DNA of 8,459 bases from Chitinophagaceae bacterium (GTDB lineage: Bacteria; Bacteroidota; Bacteroidia; Chitinophagales; Chitinophagaceae). The notes beneath the pieces are model-generated. The model saw only the letters and a list, made by a program, of their open reading frames with translations. It ran no database searches and had not been told where the DNA came from. A program made the position numbers and the translations under genes. Of the stretch, positions 1-4,687 are shown piece by piece (position 1 is the first letter of the stretch; every line of letters begins with the position of its first letter). The stretch lies in NCBI GenBank assembly GCA_021738605.1, contig JAIPBY010000099.1:1-8459 (forward strand), in the 5' to 3' direction.

Positions 1-893
1 TAGAGCTGCTGCATTTCATGGTCTTCCATCTTGCCCCTTGATATTTTTTCAAGGTGGATCTCACTTTCAGCAGATAGGATCCTTTGCACAAGCTGGCTGG
101 TGCTCATCTCCAGGCTGAAGAAAGCAACTGCCGTGGGTTTGGTAGGATGCATGGCAGCATTCCTGGCCAGGTTCAGGGCAAAAGCCGTTTTACCAACCGA
201 AGGACGGGCGGCAAGGATGATAAGGTCAGAACGTTGCCAGCCGTAGGTGGTTTTGTCCAGGGTTGGAAATCCGGTTGGAACACCGGTGAGGTCTTCATTC
301 CTGGCCCTCATCTCATCAATCTTGTTCAGCGTATCCATCACACTCTTGCCCAGTGTATCAAATTCTTTTTTCAGCTGATCATTGGCAATGGAAAACAGTT
401 TCTGTTCTGCGCTGTCCAACAGATCAAAAACATCTGTTGAATCATCATAAGCATCTGTGATGATTTCAGTGCTGATGCGGATCAATTCCCTTTGGATGAA
501 TTTTTCCTGGACGATGCGGGCATGGGCCTCAATATTGGCGGCAGATACAACCGCGTTGGTCAGTTTTGAAATAAAATAAGGACCTCCGACAGCATCCAAC
601 ATCTCCATGGTCTTCAACTCCTCGACAACCGTCAACAAATCGATGGGCTTGTTATCGGTATTCAACCGCACGATGGCACGAAAAACCGTTTGGTGAGACT
701 CTACATAAAAACACTCGGGTTTCAGCACATTGATGACAATATCAAATGCAGCGCGTTCCAGCATGACAGCACCCAAAACGGCTTCCTCCAATTCGCGGGA
801 TTGTGGCGGTACCTTGCCATAAGCCATGGCATTGAATTCTGGCGCCGTTTTCCGCTTGTTTCTCCTGTCCCGGTTGATGTTAGTTTGGTCCAT
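1..893 (-). CDS. dnaB: Replicative DNA helicase DnaB, N-terminal part (cut by window edge)
   Basis: Hexameric 5'-3' helicase that unwinds DNA at the replication fork and interacts with primase. Reading leftward from an ATG at 891-893, the frame is open for 297 codons and runs off the window, so about the last third of the usual 450-520 residue protein is missing. The DnaB N-terminal domain covers roughly residues 28-130, including VPPQSRELEEAVLGAVMLE. A linker follows, then the RecA-like ATPase domain from about residue 203 (TGVPTGFPTLDKTTYGW). Walker A is ARPSVGKT, with its lysine at residue 235 (bases 189-191). SLEMS at 260-264 and the EIHLEKISRGKM segment are typical of the family. Many DnaB proteins carry an intein at or after Walker A, but none interrupts this one in the visible part. 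Gene identity is close to certain. The start is less sure because the first ~25 residues are basic and poorly conserved. Confidence 0.97.
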   Translation of the reverse strand, partial: MDQTNINRDRRNKRKTAPEFNAMAYGKVPPQSRELEEAVLGAVMLERAAFDIVINVLKPECFYVESHQTVFRAIVRLNTDNKPIDLLTVVEELKTMEMLDAVGGPYFISKLTNAVVSAANIEAHARIVQEKFIQRELIRISTEIITDAYDDSTDVFDLLDSAEQKLFSIANDQLKKEFDTLGKSVMDTLNKIDEMRARNEDLTGVPTGFPTLDKTTYGWQRSDLIILAARPSVGKTAFALNLARNAAMHPTKPTAVAFFSLEMSTSQLVQRILSAESEIHLEKISRGKMEDHEMQQL

Positions 894-951
894 TTACTTG
901 CTTTTCAAATCGTATTCAATCACATTTCAATTACCCGAAGGGTCTGGAGAG

Positions 952-978
952 CGAATATACCAAGGTTGCCTGAAGCAA
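952..978 (-). promoter_or_regulatory. Candidate dnaB promoter
   Basis: Read on the minus strand, TATATTCG (952-959) matches the Bacteroidota -7 consensus TAnnTTTG at all but one fixed position. A TTG (976-978) lies 16 bases upstream, just short of the usual 17-23 spacing. This would give a dnaB leader of roughly 50 bases. No better box was seen closer to the start codon. This is a weak call from consensus matching only. Confidence 0.35.
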
Positions 979-1012
979 TCTGCATTTTAAAAAAACATTA
1001 ATTGGGAACAGG

Positions 1013-1021
1013 CTATCCACA
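1013..1021 (+). promoter_or_regulatory. DnaA-box-like site 1
   Basis: CTATCCACA differs from the consensus DnaA box TTATCCACA only at the first base. A weaker relative, CAGTCCACA (1025-1033, 6 of 9), follows in the same orientation 12 bases on, so TCCACAG occurs twice with a 12-base period. The sites lie between the candidate dnaB promoter and the G-rich repeats. Function is inferred from sequence match only. Confidence 0.4.
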
Positions 1022-1039
1022 GGTCAGTCCACAGCTAAA

Positions 1040-1099
1040 GGGGGTTTATTGACAGGGGGGATGGGGTTATTCACATTGGGGTTGAAGGGGTTGAAGGGG
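1040..1099 (+). other. G-run cluster, possible G-quadruplex
   Basis: Six runs of four or more G lie in 60 bases: 1040-1044, 1055-1060, 1063-1066, 1078-1081, 1087-1090 and 1096-1099. The last four have loops of 11, 5 and 5 bases, which fits a relaxed-loop quadruplex motif but not the strict 1-7 loop rule. Nothing comparable was noticed elsewhere in the window. The structure is inferred, while the G-runs are seen directly. Confidence 0.45.
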
Positions 1100-1168
1100 T
1101 TGAAGGAAATCCTTAAACCTCTTCAACAGCCGCAGGCGTCTTCAACCGCTTCAACAGCCGCAGGCTAG
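1061..1168 (+). CDS. Possible 35-codon ORF built from the intergenic repeats (doubtful)
   Basis: An ATG at 1061, preceded by a run of six Gs, opens a 35-codon frame ending at TAG 1166-1168, 41 bases before pheT. It begins MGLFTLGLKGLKGLKEILK and continues with Gln-, Ser- and Ala-rich sequence. The three GLK units come directly from the 9-base tandem repeat, so the amphipathic, basic look may only be a by-product of the repeat. It contains one Phe codon, so a phenylalanine leader-peptide attenuator in the style of enterobacterial pheST is not supported. No promoter was recognised upstream, and the pheT promoter lies downstream of the frame. I list it because it is a complete small frame in an otherwise gene-free gap. 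I think it more likely non-coding. Confidence 0.15.
   Translation: MGLFTLGLKGLKGLKEILKPLQQPQASSTASTAAG
1067..1075 (+). promoter_or_regulatory. DnaA-box-like site 2
   Basis: TTATTCACA fits the relaxed DnaA box TTATNCACA exactly and has the same orientation as the site at 1013. It lies between two GGGG runs (1063-1066 and 1078-1081). One such 9-mer is expected by chance about every 32 kb when both strands are counted at even base composition, so its place beside dnaB is suggestive but not proof. Confidence 0.4.
1078..1104 (+). repeat. Tandem 9-base repeat GGGGTTGAA, three copies
   Basis: Three perfect head-to-tail copies lie at 1078-1086, 1087-1095 and 1096-1104. A fourth, isolated copy at 1168-1176 sits just upstream of the pheT -7 box. 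The inverted core CTTCAAC occurs at 1121-1127, 1140-1146 and 1149-1155. The gap is thus largely built from one short unit in both orientations. That resembles a minisatellite or REP-like element. Whether it is dispersed in the genome cannot be seen here. Confidence 0.9.
1090..1127 (+). repeat. Long hairpin formed by repeat units
   Basis: The arm GTTGAAGGGGTTGAAGGA (1090-1107) pairs with TCCTTAAACCTCTTCAAC (1110-1127) over 18 positions. There is one G-T wobble, one G-A mismatch and only AA between the arms. No T-tract follows, so it is not a standard intrinsic terminator. It could extrude as a cruciform in DNA or fold in a transcript that crosses the gap. Confidence 0.75.
1121..1165 (+). repeat. 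Direct repeat of a 17-mer
   Basis: CTTCAACAGCCGCAGGC occurs at 1121-1137 and again identically at 1149-1165, with start points 28 bases apart. Each copy contains GCC-GCA-GGC, a tiny hairpin. A third CTTCAAC starts at 1140 between them. Together with the GGGGTTGAA copies this gives a composite repeat in the dnaB/pheT gap. Confidence 0.85.
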
Positions 1169-1176
1169 GGGTTGAA
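1141..1176 (+). repeat. Second inverted repeat overlapping the pheT promoter
   Basis: TTCAACC (1141-1147) is the exact complement of GGTTGAA (1170-1176). Between them lies AGCC-GCA-GGCT (1156-1166), a smaller nested hairpin. The right arm contains the TTG that serves as the candidate pheT -33 element, so extrusion in DNA would compete with RNA polymerase binding. The pairing is seen in sequence, and the effect is inferred. Confidence 0.5.
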
Positions 1177-1204
1177 TCATTTCATCAATCATGCCTTATC
1201 TTTG
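1172..1204 (+). promoter_or_regulatory. pheT promoter, probably giving a leaderless mRNA
   Basis: TATCTTTG (1197-1204) is a full match to the Bacteroidota -7 consensus TAnnTTTG. TTG (1172-1174) lies 22 bases upstream, within the accepted spacing. The -7 box ends only 5 bases before the pheT ATG at 1210. Transcription should therefore begin at or within a few bases of the start codon. Confidence 0.75.
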
Positions 1205-1209
1205 CGCCT

Positions 1210-3636
1210 ATGACGATTTCATACAAATGGCTGATGGACTATTTCGCAACACCCATCGCCCATGATAAGCTTTCCCTGATATTGAACTCCATCGGGCTTG
1301 AAGTGGAAGGATACGAGGAATACCAGGAGATCAAAGGAAACCTGGCGGGACTGATCACGGGAGAAGTGCTTACCGTAGACAAGCATCCCAATGCAGACAG
1401 GCTTTCAGTAACCACAGTGAACATTGGAGGTGAACAACCTTTGCAAATCGTTTGTGGCGCGCCCAATGTTGCGGCTGGCCAAAAGGTCATTGTTGCACCA
1501 ATAGGCACAACCATTTATCCTACAACGGGAGACCCCATCACCATGAAAGCGGCAAAAATCCGCAGCATTGAAAGCCATGGCATGATCTGTGCAGACGATG
1601 AGATCGGGCTTGGTGCAGACCATAGCGGCATCAAGATACTGGACGCATCAACACCAGTTGGAATAACGGTTGCCAGCCTATTTGAACCATACGAAGACCA
1701 TATCATTGATATTGGCCTTACACCCAACCGCAGTGATGCCATGAGCCATCTTGGTGTTGCAAGGGATGTTTGCAGCTGGTTGAACCACCACGAAGGAACC
1801 TCCATCCAGCCGATCATCACATTGAAAAATGAGATTCCTGCCACAGGTGTTGCATGTCCTATAGAAGTAATCGTAGAAAATACAGCTGATTGCCCACGGT
1901 ATACCGGTATGCTCATCAATGATATAAAGGTAGGAGCAGCTCCCAAATGGATGCAGCAGCGGTTAAAGGCCATCGGGCAACGATCCATCAACAATATTGT
2001 AGACATCACCAACTATATCCTGCACGATACGGGTCAACCCCTTCATGCTTTTGATGCAGACCAGATCAAGGGCGGAAAGGTCAGGATCAAAAACCTTCCT
2101 GCAGGAACTTCATTCATTGGGCTGGACGAAAAGGAAAGAAAACTGGAGGCCGGTGACCTGATGATCTGCGACAACGACAGCAACCCCATGTGCATGGGCG
2201 GTGTTTTTGGTGGCAAAGGCAGTGGTGTAACAGAGGCTACCAAAAACATATTTCTTGAAAGTGCCTGGTTTCACCCGGTTTCCATCAGGAAAAGTTCTTT
2301 CAAACACCAGCTCAGAACCGACGCCGCCATACATTTTGAAAAAAGTGTAGACATCGGCCAAACCCTCGAGGTATTGAAAAAAGCAACACTGCTGATCGCT
2401 GAATTTGCCGGAGGGAAAACAAGCTCAGATCCAGTTGATGTTTACCCAACCCCCAACAGCAAGCCGGTCATCAAACTGGAACATGCCTATGTCCAGAAAA
2501 TGAGTGGTAAGGCCTATGACAAACAAACCGTAAAGAACATTCTCCTGGGAATGGGATTTGGTTTGTTGGATGAAAATGAGGCCTCTATTACTGTAGACAC
2601 TCCTACACACAAAACCGATGTGAGCATCCCCGCAGACCTGATTGAAGAAATCATGCGCATCGATGGGTTTGATAACATTGAAATTCCAACCAGCATCCGC
2701 ATTTCACCATCAGTTTCCAGCGGAAACAGGGATTATCCCTTGCGGGAGAAACTGTCCGGAATCCTTGCTGGCATTGGTTTTAATGAAATGCTCAACAATT
2801 CCATCACCCACAGTGCCAACTACTCGGAAGAGGAAATGGGCCGTGCGGTAAAAATGCTGAACAACCTCAGCTCTGAGTTGGATACCCTCCGGTTGACCAT
2901 GCTGGAAACAGGGCTCCAGACCTTAGCCAGAAACCTGAACCACAGGAATGAGAACATCAGGCTTTTTGAATTCGGCAAAACATATTCAAAAAGTGAAACC
3001 GCATATTTTGAAGACGACCACCTCGCCTTGTTCACCGCAGGAAAAATCAATGAGGCTTCCTGGAACAAGCAGGAAGAAGAGGCTGATCTTTTCTACCTGA
3101 AAGGGGTCATCAAGTCTTTGCAGGTTCAGTCAGGGATTGAAAAAATAAAATTCGATGTTGAAGCCTCCAGCAGGTTTGAATATGCACTAACAGGAACAGC
3201 CGAAAAACTCAAGGTGCTGACCATTGGAAAGCCTTCAGCAGAGCTATTGAAGAAGTTTGATATCCGCGTTCCGGTTTGGTTCGCAGACATCCATTGGAAC
3301 AACTGGTTGAAGGCAGGAGAGAAAAATACCATTCGTTACAAAGAGATATCAAAATTCCCTGCCGTTCAGCGAGACCTCTCCTTTGTTGCAGACAAAAATG
3401 TAACTTATGGGGATATTGAAAAATTGTTGAATGCCCTGTCCATACCACAACTCAGGAACTACAGGCTGTTCGATGTCTTCAAAAGTGAAAAACTTGGAAA
3501 GGACAAGCAGTCCCTGGCCATGAATTTCACCTTTCTTGACGACAGCAAGACCATGAAAGATGAGGAAATTGACAAGATGATGGCCAAGATCACCAGCAAT
3601 ATTGAAAAAAATCTTCTCGCGGAGATCAGAAAATAA
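1210..3636 (+). CDS. pheT: Phenylalanyl-tRNA synthetase beta subunit
   Basis: Large subunit of the cytoplasmic (alpha-beta)2 enzyme that charges tRNA-Phe. The beta chain binds tRNA and edits mischarged Tyr-tRNA-Phe, while catalysis lies in PheS. The 808 residues match the family length of about 800. An EMAP/OB-type tRNA-binding domain covers about residues 43-155 (GLITGEVLTVDKHPNADRLS, CGAPN). The B3/4 editing domain spans about 215-400, with LHAFDADQI and FKHQLRTDAAIHFEKSVD. A B5 domain lies near 420-495 (DLIEEIMRIDGFDNI). A synthetase-like core follows, and a C-terminal anticodon-binding FDX-ACB domain runs from about 710 (KEISKFPAVQRDLSFV). MTISYKWLMDYF is the expected N-terminus, so the ATG at 1210 is well supported. 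No pheS is adjacent. The coiled-coil gene starts 2 bases after the stop, so the two are probably co-transcribed and translationally coupled. Confidence 0.98.
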   Translation: MTISYKWLMDYFATPIAHDKLSLILNSIGLEVEGYEEYQEIKGNLAGLITGEVLTVDKHPNADRLSVTTVNIGGEQPLQIVCGAPNVAAGQKVIVAPIGTTIYPTTGDPITMKAAKIRSIESHGMICADDEIGLGADHSGIKILDASTPVGITVASLFEPYEDHIIDIGLTPNRSDAMSHLGVARDVCSWLNHHEGTSIQPIITLKNEIPATGVACPIEVIVENTADCPRYTGMLINDIKVGAAPKWMQQRLKAIGQRSINNIVDITNYILHDTGQPLHAFDADQIKGGKVRIKNLPAGTSFIGLDEKERKLEAGDLMICDNDSNPMCMGGVFGGKGSGVTEATKNIFLESAWFHPVSIRKSSFKHQLRTDAAIHFEKSVDIGQTLEVLKKATLLIAEFAGGKTSSDPVDVYPTPNSKPVIKLEHAYVQKMSGKAYDKQTVKNILLGMGFGLLDENEASITVDTPTHKTDVSIPADLIEEIMRIDGFDNIEIPTSIRISPSVSSGNRDYPLREKLSGILAGIGFNEMLNNSITHSANYSEEEMGRAVKMLNNLSSELDTLRLTMLETGLQTLARNLNHRNENIRLFEFGKTYSKSETAYFEDDHLALFTAGKINEASWNKQEEEADLFYLKGVIKSLQVQSGIEKIKFDVEASSRFEYALTGTAEKLKVLTIGKPSAELLKKFDIRVPVWFADIHWNNWLKAGEKNTIRYKEISKFPAVQRDLSFVADKNVTYGDIEKLLNALSIPQLRNYRLFDVFKSEKLGKDKQSLAMNFTFLDDSKTMKDEEIDKMMAKITSNIEKNLLAEIRK

Positions 3637-3638
3637 CC

Positions 3639-3932
3639 ATGCCGGAACAAAAAGAAACATTCAGCAGGATAGAGGAAAAATTAGGGGTCCTTACATCAAA
3701 ACTTCGTGACTACAAGCGTGAGAATGAAAAAATGCGCAAGGAGTTGGAGGACAAGAAATTGCAATGGGATGAGCTAAAAACCAAAAATGAACAAATGGAA
3801 TTGCAGATGAACCTGCTGAGGAATGGAGCTTCAGGAGATGCAAAAACCTCAAATTTGGTTTTGGAAAAAAAGATCAACGAGTATATCAAAGAAATAGACC
3901 GCTGTATTGCGTTATTGGGAGACCAGGACTAA
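3639..3932 (+). CDS. Small coiled-coil protein, possible ZapB-like partner of ZapA
   Basis: A 97-residue, highly charged protein starting 2 bases after the pheT stop (TAACCATG). Residues about 8-62 are rich in Lys, Glu, Leu and Met with regular hydrophobic spacing, consistent with one continuous coiled coil (SRIEEKLGVLTSKLRDYKRE, MRKELEDKKLQWDELKTK). After a short Gly/Ser linker, a second helix ends in INEYIKEIDRCIALLGDQD, which I recall as a conserved tail of small proteins encoded beside zapA in Bacteroidota. It has no signal peptide or membrane segment and is presumably cytoplasmic. Its size, coiled coil and position 352 bases before zapA suggest a division-ring protein of ZapB type. That is an inference from context and architecture, not from clear homology. 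Its stop overlaps the stop of the convergent minus-strand gene. Confidence 0.85.
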   Translation: MPEQKETFSRIEEKLGVLTSKLRDYKRENEKMRKELEDKKLQWDELKTKNEQMELQMNLLRNGASGDAKTSNLVLEKKINEYIKEIDRCIALLGDQD

Positions 3933-4183
3933 ACCCTTTTTACCATCCTTACCTCTATCACTTCCTCTCCTTGGCTGCACTGTAAAGTATAAATGCCGTA
4001 GGGCAAATCATTCAGGCCTTCCCATCGTACTGAACTTTTCCCAGCATGGATGTTTTTTTCCGTTTTACAGCAAATTTTGCCATCTTCACTCTTAAGGGCA
4101 ACATGAAATGGATAGTGATTGGCTTCCTCTACCTCAATGGTGAGGTTGTCGATGAAAATCGGAGTTTTTGGCTTTGCTAACAT
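3929..4183 (-). CDS. Small protein resembling a stand-alone T9SS C-terminal (Por sorting) domain
   Basis: An 84-residue frame from an ATG at 4181-4183 to TAG at 3929-3931. I do not recognise a named gene. The middle and C-terminus read like the beta-sandwich sorting domain found at the end of type IX secretion cargo. There is a strand with DGK at residues 34-36, then WEGLNDLPYGIYTLQC, a GEE turn and the ending VRMVKRV, comparable to the usual 'GL..GIY.L....G......KLVK' pattern. Here almost the whole protein is that domain. There is no signal peptide and no passenger, so it is unlikely to be T9SS cargo itself. It lies opposite all its neighbours, tail to tail with the coiled-coil gene and divergent from zapA. 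The amino-acid pattern looks protein-like rather than like a shadow frame, and the opposite strand has no competing gene. The domain resemblance is a judgement by eye. Confidence 0.65.
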   Translation of the reverse strand: MLAKPKTPIFIDNLTIEVEEANHYPFHVALKSEDGKICCKTEKNIHAGKSSVRWEGLNDLPYGIYTLQCSQGEEVIEVRMVKRV

Positions 4184-4284
4184 GGCAAACTTTTCGTTTT
4201 TTTAATCGCAATGGGATAAAAAACACGGCGGCAATCTCCTCTTGGTTAATAAATTGTGAATAAAAATATATAAATATTACGAAA
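4184..4284. promoter_or_regulatory. Divergent AT-rich gap upstream of zapA
   Basis: This 101-base gap separates the minus-strand small gene from zapA. The right half is very AT-rich, with few G or C between 4245 and 4284. It holds TGTGAATAA (4255-4263), an exact TTATNCACA DnaA-box match on the minus strand. No convincing TAnnTTTG box or Shine-Dalgarno was found for either flanking gene. Expression signals are presumed here but not resolved. Confidence 0.4.
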
Positions 4285-4575
4285 ATGCAAAATTTGATTT
4301 CAATAAACCTTCCGGTAGGTGACCGCTCATACCGGCTGAAGATAAATGCTGAAGATGAGGAGACCGTGAGAAAGATGGCCAAAAAAATGAACGACCAGCT
4401 CAATCAATTCAAAAGTCAATACCCAGGCAAGGACATGCAAGACTACCTGGCCATGTCGCTGTTGTCAGTTGTTACAGAGGAACAACCCTCTCATGCTCAG
4501 GTAGCAGCAGACCACGATACTGAAGCATTTTTATCCCGTATAGAGGCGTCGATTGAGAAAGGATTGATGGATTGA
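4285..4575 (+). CDS. zapA: Cell division protein ZapA
   Basis: Cytoplasmic protein that bundles FtsZ filaments and stabilises the Z-ring. The 96 residues match the short ZapA family. The N-terminal globular head contains ISINLPVGDRSYRLKINAED, the typical ZapA opening with a strand-turn-strand around the Arg-Ser-Tyr-Arg segment. The helix ETVRKMAKKMNDQLNQFK and KDMQDYLAMSLLSVVTEE lead into a short C-terminal helix (FLSRIEASIEKGL). The C-terminal coiled coil is shorter than in E. coli ZapA, as is common in Bacteroidota. The ATG at 4285 is preceded by an AT-rich leader without Shine-Dalgarno. I recall zapA followed by rny as a recurrent Bacteroidota order, which supports the call. The preceding plus-strand gene is a coiled-coil protein that might be its partner. 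Confidence 0.92.
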   Translation: MQNLISINLPVGDRSYRLKINAEDEETVRKMAKKMNDQLNQFKSQYPGKDMQDYLAMSLLSVVTEEQPSHAQVAADHDTEAFLSRIEASIEKGLMD

Positions 4576-4612
4576 TGCCCCTTTTTAACGCAGTTTTATC
4601 CCCTTTTTTTGC

Positions 4613-4620
4613 TAACTTCG
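4613..4620 (+). promoter_or_regulatory. Candidate rny promoter -7 box
   Basis: TAACTTCG matches TAnnTTTG at all but one fixed position, a variant often accepted in Bacteroidota. A T-rich tract precedes it (4604-4610) but no TTG sits at the ideal distance, so the -33 element is unclear. It would give a leader of about 60 bases containing a 7-codon ATG frame (4637-4660, MKYFRRD). Read-through from zapA is also possible because no terminator separates the genes. Confidence 0.4.
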
Positions 4621-4687
4621 CCATTATTGCCCCCGTATGAAATATTTTCGAAGGGATTGATTATGAAACAGAAAAAAACAATTATTC

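Noticed and set aside
84..440. Plus-strand open frames (31-246, 84-440, 690-1001) at the left end
   Set aside because: They lie opposite the unbroken dnaB frame, whose translation is unmistakable, and encode no recognisable domain.
1078..1165. CRISPR array
   Set aside because: The repeat units are 9 or 17 bases with no regular unique spacers of about 30 bases, and no cas gene is present.
1061..1209. Phenylalanine leader-peptide attenuator or T-box ahead of pheT
   Set aside because: The only leader frame has a single Phe codon, no terminator hairpin with a T-tract follows, and the best pheT promoter lies downstream of the hairpins.
4576..4687. 6S RNA gene between zapA and rny, suggested by the ssrS-zapA linkage in Gammaproteobacteria
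   Set aside because: The gap is only 112 bases, shorter than a normal 6S RNA, and shows no long bulged hairpin.
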